Assembly (NCBI GenBank): GCA_035999765.1 | Contig: CP108521.1 | Coordinates: forward strand, 2,542,001 to 2,606,000 | Source: Streptomyces sp. NBC_01231 | Lineage (GTDB): Bacteria > Actinomycetota > Actinomycetes > Streptomycetales > Streptomycetaceae | DNA length: 64,000 bases | Reading direction: 5' to 3' | Shown: in pieces, positions 36,457-45,441 of the stretch | Layout: the number at the start of each line of letters is the position of its first letter | Numbering within the stretch: position 1 is the stretch's first letter | Notes under the pieces: model-generated | What the model was told of the DNA's origin: nothing | Databases searched by the model: none | Seen by the model: only the letters and a program-made list of their open reading frames with translations | Translations under genes and position numbers: made by a program

Positions 36457-37209
36457 GTGGCAAGCGTGATTCCGCCCGCGCCCTTAGGAACAGACGCCGC
36501 AGCAGGCCGCCCCCTCGGCCTCGGTGCCGATGGGGCTCCCCCCGCTCGAGCCCGTTCGAGAGCGGACGAGGGAGTGGGCCCCGAGCCGGCCGCTGCCGAG
36601 CGCCGGTTCCGGTTCGAGCTGGCCGCGCATCCGGGTTCTCCCGCGCAGGCCAGACGCCTGACACTGGCACGGCTGACGGGCTGGGCGGTCTGCGCGGACA
36701 CCTGCGACTCGGCGGCCCTGGTGGTCACCGAGCTGGTCACCAACGCCATCGTGCACACCGCGAGCAGCCGTGTGGTCTGCGAGCTGCACGACGGTGAGGA
36801 CCTGGTGCGGATAGCCGTGCGTGACGAGGGTTGCGCGCCGGGTGAGCCTCACCCCTCACCGCAGCGACCCGAGGAGGAGCACGGGAGGGGACTACTTCTC
36901 GTCGACGCCCTCTGTCACGCCTGGGGAGCCCATGAGCACGGCCCCGGTCTGCTGGTCTGGGCGGAGCTCCCTCGCAAGGGCGACATACCTCGCGAGTCCT
37001 CCGACCCCCGCAACGACCTTGGCTGGGGCGCCCGCCCGAAGCCGGGCCCGTCCGGCAGCCCGGGAAGCGCCGCCGCGCCCCAGGCGCACGCCGGCGCCGA
37101 CGTGAGCGTGGATATGCCTGCGGACGTGGAGAAACGTCACGGCATCGCACCCGAGACCGGTGGCACTGCGGGTACTCGGCAGCACGGGACGGAGGCCGAA
37201 TGGGCATAA
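36457..37209 (+). CDS. HATPase_c (anti-sigma-factor-like) ATP-binding protein
   Basis: About 250 residues. After a 45-residue disordered leader the GHKL fold is clear: RFRFELAAHPGSPAQARRLT, the N-box VVTELVTNAIVHTASS, the ATP-lid RIAVRDEGCAPGEP, and the G2 box HGRGLLLVDALCHAWG. Such proteins resemble SpoIIAB/RsbW kinases and in Streptomyces pair with XRE/DUF397 genes. A 70-residue Pro/Gly/Ala tail follows the fold. GTG 36457 is preferred because GGCGGGG lies 5 nt upstream; the frame to 36430 begins with TTG. The gene overlaps the next by 10 bp. No matching sigma factor is in the window. Confidence 0.87.
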   Translation: MASVIPPAPLGTDAAAGRPLGLGADGAPPARARSRADEGVGPEPAAAERRFRFELAAHPGSPAQARRLTLARLTGWAVCADTCDSAALVVTELVTNAIVHTASSRVVCELHDGEDLVRIAVRDEGCAPGEPHPSPQRPEEEHGRGLLLVDALCHAWGAHEHGPGLLVWAELPRKGDIPRESSDPRNDLGWGARPKPGPSGSPGSAAAPQAHAGADVSVDMPADVEKRHGIAPETGGTAGTRQHGTEAEWA

Positions 37210-37643
37210 GGGCGCGGGCCGGCGGCGGCCCGGTACTGAGCCTGGACACACTGGTCCGGCTCGGACACGGGCCGCGCACCTCTCAGGCCCTCCGGCGACT
37301 GTCCGTACCCGAGGGCATGACGGCCCCGATGGGCTGTGACGCGGTGGTGGTGCCCGCGCGGTTCGGGCCCCGGCTGATGCCGCGGCTGCCGCGGGTCGGG
37401 TGCGTGTACGCCGACGAGGCGCACTGGTGGTGGATCGTTCCTGCAGACTCCGACTTCGCCCTGGAGTGGCCCGCCCCCGCGCAGTACGCCGCCGGGGCGG
37501 TCGTACCGGACGCTCCGACCGAGCCGGGTCTGATCCACCGGCCGGAGGGGACCATTCCGTACACCCCGCCGATACCGCTCTATCTGGCGCTGTGCCGGCT
37601 GACGGGCACGACGCCGACGTGGTCGAGACCGGTCAGCGCGTAG
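37200..37643 (+). CDS. Hypothetical protein, coupled to the HATPase gene
   Basis: A 147-residue protein without a domain I recognise. Its middle is distinctive: AMGCDAVVVPARFGPRLMPRLPRVGCVYADEAHWWWIVPADSDFALEWP, with a Trp cluster, then IPYTPPIPLYLALCRLTG. It has no signal peptide or membrane helix. ATG 37200 lies 10 bp inside the HATPase gene, so translation depends on the upstream gene. I have seen similar proteins beside Streptomyces anti-sigma-like ATPases, but assign no function. It probably works with the ATPase. Confidence 0.75.
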   Translation: MGIRARAGGGPVLSLDTLVRLGHGPRTSQALRRLSVPEGMTAPMGCDAVVVPARFGPRLMPRLPRVGCVYADEAHWWWIVPADSDFALEWPAPAQYAAGAVVPDAPTEPGLIHRPEGTIPYTPPIPLYLALCRLTGTTPTWSRPVSA

Positions 37644-37668
37644 GTCGCCTTCAGGCTTCCACCGCAGG

Positions 37669-37740
37669 CCCCCTCCCCTTGCCCCTCCCCTTGCCCCTCC
37701 TCTTCCTCCTCCCCTTGCCCCTCCTCTTCTCGCCCCTCTC
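37669..37740. repeat. 72-bp polypyrimidine tract
   Basis: An almost pure C/T run on the plus strand, built from repeats of CCCCTTG and CCTCCTCTT. It lies just upstream of the ABC exporter gene and can form triplex or slipped structures. It ends about 140 bp before the GTG. Confidence 0.8.
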
Positions 37741-37878
37741 GGCTCCCCCTCTACGGACGTGCGCTTGCGCCTCGCCGGATGTGCGCCCGCGTGCCCCGAC
37801 CGCCGCGGCACACGCCCTGCCCGTGACGAGTCCGCCCCGCGATAGTGGCCGTTCGTCCACGATCAGGGGAGGTCGACG

Positions 37879-39870
37879 GTGGGAAAGACGCGCGACGCGG
37901 ATCAGGGCGACGCGGGCACACCGGAGGTGTCCGAGTCGGAGCAGCTGCTCTTCGGCGGACCGTTGCGCTACGACATGGGCTGGAACTCGCACGCGGACGC
38001 GTTCCTGGAGCTGAACTTCCGGGCCATGGTGACCCGTCTCCCGTCCCTGCTGACGGCCAGCTTCCGTCTCGCCTGGCAGGCCGACCGACGGGCCGCCCGG
38101 ACCGTGCTGGCCGCCGAGGTGGGCCGCGGCCTGACGCAGGCCGTGAGTCTCCTGGCCGTCAACAGCGTGCTGGGCCGGCTGATCGGCGGCGGCGTCCTGG
38201 AGGACCGGTTGCGCGGCGCCGTCCCCGCCCTGGTGGTGATGGCCGCCGCGATGCTGGTCGGGGCGCTGCTGCGGGCCGCGTCGACCTACGCCACCGGGCG
38301 GCTGGAGCCCAAGGTGGAGCGGGTGGCGACCGAGCGCTATCTGGAGCGGGCGGCGACAGTGGAGCTGGCCGCGATCGAGGACCACGCCTTCCACAAGCTG
38401 CTGGACACCGCTCAGTACGGCGCCTCGTCCGCCCGGCGGATGATCTCGTACGCCACTCGTGTGGTGAACGCGATGATCTCGCTGATCGCGGCGGCGGGCG
38501 TGCTGACCGTGCTGCACCCCGCGCTGCTGCCGCTGCTGGTGACGATGACCTTGCCGAGCGCCTGGAGCGCGCTGACCATGGCCCGCCGGCGCTACGAGTC
38601 CTTCCACGCCTGGGTGCAGCACGCGCGCGCGGGGCGACTGCTCGGCGCCCTGCTGATCGAGCCGGAGGCCGCCCCGGAGATCCGCGTGCACGGTGTGGGC
38701 CCGTTCCTGCTGCGGCACTTCCGCGCGATGTCGGAGACGGCGGAGGCGGAGCAGGCCCGCCTCGCCCGGCTGGCGGCCCGTACGGGTCTGATCGCGGCGG
38801 CCTGGACGGGCCTGGCCACGGCGGCGACGTACGCCACGCTCGGCGGACTGCTGCTGGCGGGCGCGATGGCGCTGTCGGTGGCGGGGACGGCCGTGATCGC
38901 CATCCGCACCGGCTCGCAGAGCCTGGACACGCTGGTCGTGGAGGTGAACGCACTGCACGAGGAGGCGCTCTTCGTCGGCGACCTCCAGCGTCTTTACGTC
39001 GAGGCTGCCGAACGGGCGATCCCGGTGGGCGGGGTGGACCTGCCGGCCGAGCCGCGCGAGATCCGGTTCGAGAACGTCTCCTTCACCTACCCGGGAGACG
39101 CGACCCGTCCCGCCCTCGACGACGTGACCCTCAGCTTCCCGCTCGGCAAGATCGTGGCGCTGGTCGGCGAGAACGGCTCCGGCAAGACGACCCTGGTCAA
39201 GCTGCTGGCCGGGCTGTACGCCCCCGACGGGGGCCGGATCCTGTGGGACGACGTGGACGCTGCCACCGCCGACCGGCACCTGCTCGCAGAACGGGTCGCG
39301 ATGGTCGCCCAGGACTTCAAGCGGTGGCCCTTCACCGCCCGCGTCAATGTGGCGGTCGGCCGTTCCTCGGCGCCGCTCACCGACGAGCGGCTCACGGAGG
39401 CGGTCGCGGAGGCCGGGGCCGAGGAGGTGGTCGTGGATCTGCCGCTTGGTCTGGACACCCTGCTGGCCCGCAACTTCAGCGGCGGCCACGAGCTGTCCGG
39501 AGGTCAGTGGCAGCGGCTGGGGATCGCCCGGGCCGCGTACCGGCGCGCACGCATCCTGATCGTGGACGAGCCGACGGCGGCCCTGGACGCCCGGGCGGAG
39601 CTGGAGGTCTTCGAGAAGATCCGCGCTCTGGCAGGCACCGGGCAGACCGTCATCCTGATCACCCACCGGCTGGCTTCCGTCCGGCACGCGGACCTGGTGC
39701 ACGTTCTGGAGCAGGGCCGCCTGGTGGAGTCCGGGACACCGGACGAGCTACTGGCGACCGGCGGGGTCTACGCGGAGTTGTACTCGCTCCAGGCGGCACA
39801 GTTCACGGCGAAGATCCCTGCGCGGGCGACCACCCGGACGCCGCAGGTGCCGGCCCCGAAGGCGGGCTGA
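37879..39870 (+). CDS. ABC exporter half-transporter (fused permease-ATPase)
   Basis: A 663-residue half-transporter that should work as a homodimer. Residues 90-370 form the membrane domain with about six helices (GAVPALVVMAAAMLVGALLRAA, TRVVNAMISLIAAAGVLTVLHPALLPLLVTM, AAAWTGLATAATYATLGGLLLAG). The ATPase has Walker A GENGSGKTT (about residue 430), Q-loop VAQDFKRWPF, signature ELSGGQWQRLGIARA (about 538), Walker B RILIVDEPTAALDA and H-loop LITHRLASVRHAD. A 70-residue N-terminal extension is unusual. GTG 37879 has GGGGAGG upstream. The substrate is unknown; class context suggests lipid or peptide export. The monocistronic gene follows a polypyrimidine tract. Confidence 0.92.
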   Translation: MGKTRDADQGDAGTPEVSESEQLLFGGPLRYDMGWNSHADAFLELNFRAMVTRLPSLLTASFRLAWQADRRAARTVLAAEVGRGLTQAVSLLAVNSVLGRLIGGGVLEDRLRGAVPALVVMAAAMLVGALLRAASTYATGRLEPKVERVATERYLERAATVELAAIEDHAFHKLLDTAQYGASSARRMISYATRVVNAMISLIAAAGVLTVLHPALLPLLVTMTLPSAWSALTMARRRYESFHAWVQHARAGRLLGALLIEPEAAPEIRVHGVGPFLLRHFRAMSETAEAEQARLARLAARTGLIAAAWTGLATAATYATLGGLLLAGAMALSVAGTAVIAIRTGSQSLDTLVVEVNALHEEALFVGDLQRLYVEAAERAIPVGGVDLPAEPREIRFENVSFTYPGDATRPALDDVTLSFPLGKIVALVGENGSGKTTLVKLLAGLYAPDGGRILWDDVDAATADRHLLAERVAMVAQDFKRWPFTARVNVAVGRSSAPLTDERLTEAVAEAGAEEVVVDLPLGLDTLLARNFSGGHELSGGQWQRLGIARAAYRRARILIVDEPTAALDARAELEVFEKIRALAGTGQTVILITHRLASVRHADLVHVLEQGRLVESGTPDELLATGGVYAELYSLQAAQFTAKIPARATTRTPQVPAPKAG

Positions 39871-39872
39871 CC

Positions 39873-40058
39873 TCACGCGACGACGTCGGCCGCCTCACCG
39901 CTGCGCACGATCACCAGGAACGTGTCCGTCGCGAGGTCCATCACGACCTCGGCGGGCAGTCCTTCAAGTCGCCGAGCGTGCGCGAACTCCTCCGCCGGCC
40001 ACGAGCCTCGCGGCCCACCTGCGGGAAAGCGTTCGAGCACTGTTCGCCCGTTCACCAC
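39873..40058 (-). CDS. Small hypothetical protein (61 residues)
   Basis: A short protein with no recognised domain: MVNGRTVLERFPAGGPRG-type start, a WPAEEFAHARRLEGLPAEVVMDLATDTFLVIV core, and a short acidic end. Tandem GTG codons at 40058 and 40055 follow GGAGG (40069-40065) at a correct distance, which is the main support. The frame could reach 40250, but that leader looks random. It converges on the ABC exporter, 2 bp between the two stops. A small cytoplasmic protein of unknown role. Confidence 0.55.
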   Translation of the reverse strand: MVNGRTVLERFPAGGPRGSWPAEEFAHARRLEGLPAEVVMDLATDTFLVIVRSGEAADVVA

Positions 40059-40319
40059 CCTGCACCTCCAGAAAGCGTCGTACTTGTAGGAGTTAACGCC
40101 TTCCAGGGGGTGAACGGGTCGGTCAGTTGCGGGACTGAGACGTACTCGACACCAGTTCAGCGCGCAGCGTGAGAATCCGGTTACCGAACGGCCACTTCCG
40201 CTACCTTTCGTGTCGCATCCCGCACTCATAGTGACACTGAAAGCGCTCACTGTCCGCAGGCGCCTCGCATGCGGACGCTCGGGCGATCTTTCCGCGGCCG
40301 CCCTCGGACACGTACTTTT

Positions 40320-41672
40320 TCAGGTGTCGTAGTCCTGGATGCGCCTGCCGTGGCTCCGGTCGACGAGGGCGGGCAGCCGCTCCGCCAACTCCGTCACCAC
40401 CGCGGGGACGTCGATCGTCAGCAGTTCGCGGTCGCGCATCAGGATCCTTCCGTCGACGATCGTCGTACGGACGTCGGCGGAGCGGGCGCTGTGCACGAGG
40501 GTCGCGGCGAGGTCGTGGACGGGCTGGGTGTGCGGGCCGGTGAGGTCGACGAGGACGAGGTCGGCCCGTCGGCCCTGCGCGATGCTGCCGACGGCCTCGC
40601 CGAGACCGACCGCCCGGGCACTCTGCAGAGTGGCGTGGTGCAGGGCCCGCCGGGAGGTCAGCCAGCGCGGGTCGCCGGTCGTGGACTTCTGGACCAGTGC
40701 GGTGAGCGCCATCGACTCCCACACGTCGAGGGAGTTGTTGGAGGCCGCTCCGTCGGTGGCGAGTCCGACGGGCACCCCGATGTCGTGCAGGGCGCGGACC
40801 GGTGTGGTGGTGGGCCAGGCGAACTTGAGGTAGCCGCGGGGCGCGGTGGCGACGGCCGTACGCCCTTCGGCGCCTTCGAGGAGTGGGAGGTCGCGTTCGA
40901 CGATGCCGGTGCCGTGGGCGAGGAGGACGTCCGTGTCGAGGATCCCGGTGCGCTTGAGGACCTCGATCGGGGTGATGCCGTGCCGGGCGAGGCTGGTGTC
41001 GGTCTGCTCGCGGTTCTCGGAGGCGTGGATGTGCACGGGAAGGCCGTGCGCGTGGGAGAGTTCGGCGGTGGCGGCGAGGTCGGCGTCGTCCACGGTGTAA
41101 GGGGCGTGCGGGGCAAGGGCGGTGGTGATGCGGCCGTCGGCACCGTCACGGTGTCGTAGCGCGAACTCCAGTGACCTCTCCCGCCCTTGGGGCCCCTGAG
41201 AGGAGAAGTACGCCTCCCCGAGGTGGGCGCGGATCCCGGTCTCGGCGACGACGGCGGCCACCGCGTCCATGGCGAAGTAGTGATCCGCGAAGCAGGTGAC
41301 GCCGCCCCGGATCATCTCGGCGCAGGCGAGCCTCGCCCCCAACTCCACGTCCTTCTCGGTGAGGTTGGACTCCATGGGCCAGACGACGTCGTTGAACCAC
41401 TCCTCGGTGGGCAGGTCCTCGGCGAGGCCGCGCAGGGCGACCATCGGGGCGTGGGTGTGGCAGTTGACCAGCCCCGGCAGGGCGATCTGGCCGCGCGCGT
41501 CGAGACGTTCACCGGCCGCCCGGTCCGCGACCGCGGCGGCGGTCGTCACGGACGCGACGAGTCCGTCCCGTACGACGATCGCGGCGTCCTCCTCGAACCC
41601 GATCCGCTCTTGATCGTCGTGCACGAGGACGGTGCATCCGGTAATGATGAGATCAGCGGGAGAGCCACTCAT
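40320..41672 (-). CDS. Amidohydrolase (MTA/SAH deaminase-like, ATZ/TRZ group)
   Basis: A 450-residue metal-dependent hydrolase of the TIM-barrel amidohydrolase superfamily. Metal and catalytic motifs are LPGLVNCHTHAPMVALRGLAED (HxH, about residue 70), ALAPHAPYTV, LPVHIHASEN (third His and Glu) and VGLATDGAASNNSLDVW (final Asp). The family includes 5-methylthioadenosine/S-adenosylhomocysteine deaminases, guanine deaminases and chlorohydrolases; NxHxHAPM with ATDGAASNN fits the MTA/SAH deaminase branch best. The start ATG 41672 (MSGSPADLIITGC) is reasonable. It is divergent from the EEP hydrolase. The substrate is a purine or related compound. Confidence 0.87.
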   Translation of the reverse strand: MSGSPADLIITGCTVLVHDDQERIGFEEDAAIVVRDGLVASVTTAAAVADRAAGERLDARGQIALPGLVNCHTHAPMVALRGLAEDLPTEEWFNDVVWPMESNLTEKDVELGARLACAEMIRGGVTCFADHYFAMDAVAAVVAETGIRAHLGEAYFSSQGPQGRERSLEFALRHRDGADGRITTALAPHAPYTVDDADLAATAELSHAHGLPVHIHASENREQTDTSLARHGITPIEVLKRTGILDTDVLLAHGTGIVERDLPLLEGAEGRTAVATAPRGYLKFAWPTTTPVRALHDIGVPVGLATDGAASNNSLDVWESMALTALVQKSTTGDPRWLTSRRALHHATLQSARAVGLGEAVGSIAQGRRADLVLVDLTGPHTQPVHDLAATLVHSARSADVRTTIVDGRILMRDRELLTIDVPAVVTELAERLPALVDRSHGRRIQDYDT

Positions 41673-41809
41673 GAGGCCAACGTACGACGCCGTAGTCGCC
41701 TGGCGTGAGCCGAACCGCGCATCCCGTCACGGCTCTGTCGCCTCCTTGGCCGGACCGGCACCCTGGCCTCACCACAGCCCGCCCGACGGCTTCTGGAAAG
41801 GAGCCCGGC

Positions 41810-42760
41810 ATGCTCGTAGGCACCTGGAACCTGGAGAACCTCTATCGTCCCGGCGGCCCGTTCGGCCCCAAGGACAAGGCCGCGTACGAGGCGAAACTGG
41901 CCGCCCTCGCCGCCGTGATCACAGAGCTCGACCCGACGCTGCTGGGTGTGCAGGAGATCGGGGAGCCGGAGGCGCTGCAGGACCTGACCGAGATGCTGCA
42001 CGGCGACTGGACCGTCGCGCTCTCCCGGCACCCGGACCCCCGGGGCATCCGGGTCGGCTTCCTCAGCCGTACGCCGTTGCGGGTGCTGTCGGACACGAAC
42101 GGCTTCCCGGCGAAGCTGCGTCCGGTGCAGTCGGACGACGACGGGGCGACGGTGGGGCAGGCGGGCCGCGGCTTCCTGGCGGTGGAGGCGGACACGGAGA
42201 TCGGGCCGCTGCGGGTGGCGGTCACCCACCTCAAGTCGAAGCTGCTGACGTATCCGGGCAACCGCTTCCAACCGCACGACGAGGGCGAGCGGGCACGGTA
42301 CGGGGCGTACGCGCTCTACCGGCGGGCGGCGGAGGCGACGACCCTGCGGGCCCTGGCCGACGAGCTGCTGGCAGGCGAGGGCCGGGAGCGGGACGTGGCG
42401 GTGCTGGGCGACCTGAACGACGAGGTGCAGGCGGCGACCACCCAGATCCTGGTGGGCCCGCCCGGCTCGGAGATCGGCGCCGGCGGCTTCCAGACGCCCG
42501 ACCGGGGCGACGCGGTCCGGTTGTGGAACGTGGCCCCGCTCATACCCGCCGAGCAGCGCTACTCCCGCATAAACTTCGGCCGCCGCGAACTCATCGACCA
42601 CGTCCTGGTCAGCCACCGCCTCGTCCACCGGATCACGAAGGCGGGCACGGGCCTGCCGGACGACGGGGCGCCGCGGCTGCCCTCGGTGGGACCGGATCCG
42701 GCGGAGCGGCGCGGGGAGCCGGGGTCGGATCACGCACCGGTGTGGGTGCGGGTGGGATAG
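41810..42760 (+). CDS. Endonuclease/exonuclease/phosphatase-family hydrolase
   Basis: A 316-residue EEP-fold protein. Catalytic segments: LVGTWNLENLYRPG (Asn), LLGVQEIGEPEAL (Glu metal ligand), VAVTHLKSKLL (His), VAVLGDLNDEVQ (Asp/Asn), RELIDHVLVSHRL and the final GSDHAPVWVRVG (Asp-His). Length and set match the branch that includes secreted nucleases and phosphodiesterases, but no signal peptide is visible at ATG 41810, so it is probably cytoplasmic. AAAGGAG 6 nt before the ATG decides the start; the frame to 41705 is not conserved-looking. Nucleic acid or phosphodiester hydrolysis is likely. Confidence 0.87.
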   Translation: MLVGTWNLENLYRPGGPFGPKDKAAYEAKLAALAAVITELDPTLLGVQEIGEPEALQDLTEMLHGDWTVALSRHPDPRGIRVGFLSRTPLRVLSDTNGFPAKLRPVQSDDDGATVGQAGRGFLAVEADTEIGPLRVAVTHLKSKLLTYPGNRFQPHDEGERARYGAYALYRRAAEATTLRALADELLAGEGRERDVAVLGDLNDEVQAATTQILVGPPGSEIGAGGFQTPDRGDAVRLWNVAPLIPAEQRYSRINFGRRELIDHVLVSHRLVHRITKAGTGLPDDGAPRLPSVGPDPAERRGEPGSDHAPVWVRVG

Positions 42761-42829
42761 CGGTGTGTGGCCTCGGTGTGGCTCCGGAGCCATAGCCCTT
42801 GAGTCACCCCGCCACGGAGGGCCGCGGAG

Positions 42830-44809
42830 TCACCCGGCCACGGGCAGATCGGGGATCCGCAGGCCCCCGCGCCCGCCTTCCTTCGCCAGCTCGGCCAGCA
42901 GTTCGGTGAGGCGTTCGGTGTGCCGCGCGGTGAGCCGGCCGGTGTCGTCGAGGTGCACGGCGCAGGCGGTGGTCGTGTCGACGAGCCGTTCAAGGGTGGT
43001 GGCGATCTCGTCCGCGCCCTCCGAGTGCCGGGCGAGAGGCGGGAGTTCGGCGGCGGCGAGGGCGATGGCGGTGCGGGCCTCCGCGAGGGCCCGGTAGGCC
43101 TCACGGCGGAGGGTCCAGCGGACGGCACGGCTGTCGGAGTCGGAGTCAGAGTCGGTGCCGGGGTCGGTGCCGGCGGTGGAGTCGGTGGCGGCGCGCAGCC
43201 GTTGCAAGCTGGACTCCCCCGATGCGTGGGCGTCGGACTCGCGCGGCGCGGGGTCGTCGGACTCCCGCAGGACATGCGCCAGGTACGCCCGTGCGGCGGC
43301 TTCCGCCTTTGCGAGCCGGGAGCGTACCCCGCCGGCCCGCTGTCCCGGCATCGGCAGGTGGCCCACGATCAGCACGATCGCGCAGGCCAGCAGCGTCTCC
43401 CCGATCCGGCCGGCGGAGGCCTGCGGCTCGCCGCCGACCATCACCAGCGCCAGCACGAGGACGGTGACGACGGCGGTCTGCGCGGCGAAGTGCCGGGTGG
43501 CGACCGGGATGAGGGCACCGCTGACGGCCACGAGGGCGATGAGCCCTTCCGGCCGGGGCAGCACCATGGCGAACCCGGCGAAGACGAGGGCCCCGAGGAC
43601 CGTCCCGGCCGCGCGGCACAGGACACGCGAGGCGAGTGGCCCCAGGTCGGGCTTGACCAGGAAGACGGTGGTGGCGGGCAGCCAGTACCAGTGCTCGTGC
43701 AGCCCATACCAGCGGGCCTGGTGCAGGGCCTGGGCGACGCCGACGCTGGCCCCGAAGCAGAGGGCGACCCGCAGCCCGTACTCACGCCCCCCGACCCCGA
43801 ACACGGTGCGCAACAGGGCCCCCGTGCCGCGCCTGCGGGTGTGCAGGTCGGAACCCTTGGCCCGGTCGAAGGCCTCGGCGGCGTGCAGCAGGGCGTCGTC
43901 CAGGGCACGCAGCCCGGGCGCCGACCGGGAGGGCGCCGGCAGAGGCCCGGTGTGCGTGTTGTCGCGTACGGCGGCGGCGAGGCGCCGGGGCCCCGCGGAG
44001 GACCGCGCGGAGACGTCCTCCCCGGCCCAGGCCAGCGCGGTCGCGGCCTCGGCGAGCGGTAGCGCGGCGGCGTACTGCGCGTGCAGCCGGCGTTCGGCCG
44101 CCGAGCTGGCGTAGCGCCGCAGCCGGGGCCCGGCGAGCGCGTCCTGCGCGTGATCGAGCGCGGCGGTCAGCGCCACGCGGCGAGAGGTGGCGTCGGGTGT
44201 ACCCGCGGCGTCGAGAAGCGCCGCCACGGCGTCGTAGACGGCGGCGACGGCCTTCCGCTCCCCGTCGAACCGGAAGTCCCCGACGAGGCCGCCGGGCGTG
44301 GGCAGGACCAGCCGCAGCCCGAGCAGCCACCCGGCCCCCACCAGGTAGGCGAGCGCCCGCTGCCACCCCGGCTCGGGCAGCGGCATCCCGGCTCCGATGG
44401 CGGAGGCGACGAGCCACTGCGTCCCGGCAGCCGAGGCGACGGGGCCGACGGCACTGACGCCCCCGGCGACCAGCCCGACGAAGGTGAGCAGCACGGTCAG
44501 GGCGACCGCCCCGACCTGCGCTCCCGTATACGTCCCCATGAGCAGCCCGCAGGCTCCGGCGAGCGCGGGCACCCCGATCCGCCGGACGGAGGCCCGTCGG
44601 CTGCCGGGGCGGTCGTTGATCCCGGCCAGCATGGCGGCGATGGCCGCGACGACCCCCAGGGAGGTACGGCCGACGAGCACGGCGACGAGAAGCACCGGCC
44701 CGGCGGACAGCGCGCCCCGCACGACCGCGTTCCAGGGCACGGGCCCGCGCTGGGCACGGAAGGCATGGGCGAGCCAGGGCGGAAGGGGCAGAGCGGCGGG
44801 GCGGGACAC
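42830..44809 (-). CDS. FUSC-family (YccS/AaeB-like) inner membrane protein
   Basis: A 659-residue membrane protein with two blocks of transmembrane helices. The first (GALSAGPVLLVAVLVGRTSLGVVAAIAAM to LLTFVGLVAGG) and second (LRVALCFGASVGVAQALHQAR, LPATTVFLVKPDLGPLASRVLCRAAGTVLGALVFAGFAMVLPRPEGL) are fusaric-acid-resistance type, separated by a cytoplasmic helical domain. Residues near 545-590 contain Ser/Asp repeats (GTDSDSDSDSR) encoded by a short microsatellite. GTG 44809 has AGGAG 7 nt upstream, so the 37-residue Pro-rich extension to 44920 is probably not translated. The family is proposed to export aromatic acids; no direct clue exists here. Confidence 0.88.
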   Translation of the reverse strand: MSRPAALPLPPWLAHAFRAQRGPVPWNAVVRGALSAGPVLLVAVLVGRTSLGVVAAIAAMLAGINDRPGSRRASVRRIGVPALAGACGLLMGTYTGAQVGAVALTVLLTFVGLVAGGVSAVGPVASAAGTQWLVASAIGAGMPLPEPGWQRALAYLVGAGWLLGLRLVLPTPGGLVGDFRFDGERKAVAAVYDAVAALLDAAGTPDATSRRVALTAALDHAQDALAGPRLRRYASSAAERRLHAQYAAALPLAEAATALAWAGEDVSARSSAGPRRLAAAVRDNTHTGPLPAPSRSAPGLRALDDALLHAAEAFDRAKGSDLHTRRRGTGALLRTVFGVGGREYGLRVALCFGASVGVAQALHQARWYGLHEHWYWLPATTVFLVKPDLGPLASRVLCRAAGTVLGALVFAGFAMVLPRPEGLIALVAVSGALIPVATRHFAAQTAVVTVLVLALVMVGGEPQASAGRIGETLLACAIVLIVGHLPMPGQRAGGVRSRLAKAEAAARAYLAHVLRESDDPAPRESDAHASGESSLQRLRAATDSTAGTDPGTDSDSDSDSRAVRWTLRREAYRALAEARTAIALAAAELPPLARHSEGADEIATTLERLVDTTTACAVHLDDTGRLTARHTERLTELLAELAKEGGRGGLRIPDLPVAG

Positions 44810-45068
44810 GGGGCTCCTGTCGTCTGGACGAGGCGTGGGTGAGCCTGCGGGCGACGGTGGCCGGGCTGGGGGTCGGGGCCGTGGGGGGGGGTGCGTGTGG
44901 GGTGCGGCCCGTGTCTCCACGGTAGATCGCGGTCTTGGAGGAGATGGAACGGATGTATTTCGGCGATGTGACGATTGTGGGCAGGGGCGGTTTCTTTATG
45001 AACGCAATTGCCGGTGACGGGTGCTGGGGTCGGTCGGAGCCGGAAGCTGCTGGTGCCGGAAGAGAAGC

Positions 45069-45099
45069 GGGCCCGGAGGCGTAGCCTGCCCCCGGGCCC
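45069..45099 (-). terminator. Probable terminator of the Y RNA transcript
   Basis: Minus strand: GGGCCCGG pairs with CCGGGCCC perfectly, with an inner AGGC-TAC-GCCT. A pyrimidine-rich stretch (CGCTTCTCTTCC) follows. It lies 37 bp beyond the 3' end of the tRNA-like RNA. Confidence 0.6.
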
Positions 45100-45135
45100 T
45101 GGCGAGCCGCCATATGCACACGCCGGCACGCTTGA

Positions 45136-45243
45136 GGGCTCAGGTCAGTCGTGATGTCGTCGCGTCCTGCCTTTGGACCACCGCACATCGAGCTGTGCGG
45201 GCCGGACTTGAACCGGCAATTCGACGTTCTGGAGCCTGAGCCC
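45136..45243 (-). ncRNA. yrlA: YrlA-type bacterial Y RNA (tRNA-mimicking)
   Basis: All tRNA arms are present but in circularly permuted order. Reading the minus strand: 5' terminal helix GGGCTCAGG (45243-45235); CGTCG (45226-45222); AATT; T arm GCCGG-TTCAAGT-CCGGC (45217-45201); acceptor-like CCGCACA closed by GCTCGA onto TGTGCGG (45200-45181); TG; D arm GTCC-AAAGGCA-GGAC (45178-45164); G; CGACG (45162-45158), which pairs with CGTCG as the anticodon-like stem; then CCTGAGCCC (45144-45136), which closes the terminal helix with 9 perfect pairs. The T loop fits TTCRANY and the D loop keeps GG. GACTGACC before the last strand matches the conserved Ro-binding strand of Y RNAs. Y RNAs bind Ro60 and gate exonucleases or RNA repair. 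No Ro60/TROVE gene lies in the window. Confidence 0.85.
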
Positions 45244-45381
45244 GGTCGATCCGGCGATCGGCGGCGAATACTGAGTCTGGAGCGAGAGTCTGAGATTGAA
45301 TGCGATCCGCCCCTGATGTCCTGGCGGGTACGGACCGCTTCGTCACGACAAGCTTCAGATTCAGCTTGCGCTCCTCGCACA

Positions 45382-45402
45382 CCCCGGCCACCAGGGCCGG
45401 GG
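45382..45402 (-). terminator. Hairpin after the DUF7873 gene
   Basis: Perfect 8-bp stem CCCCGGCC/GGCCGGGG with a CTGGT loop, 40 bp after the DUF7873 stop. It could end the upstream mRNA before the Y RNA, or separate the two by processing. Confidence 0.65.
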
Positions 45403-45441
45403 AGTCATTGTGGTGTCCGGCACCCCGGACAGGGAGTTGCT

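Noticed and set aside
45136..45243. A circularly permuted tRNA gene
   Set aside because: The arms fit a tRNA, but the ends form a long terminal helix with the Y RNA motif GACTGACC and there is no sensible anticodon loop or CCA. A Y RNA explains all features without needing splicing machinery unknown in bacteria.
45140..45391. An 83-codon minus-strand open frame over the Y RNA
   Set aside because: Third-position GC falls sharply inside it and it spans the structured RNA; its first 25 codons may be a decayed coding remnant, but nothing is recognisable.
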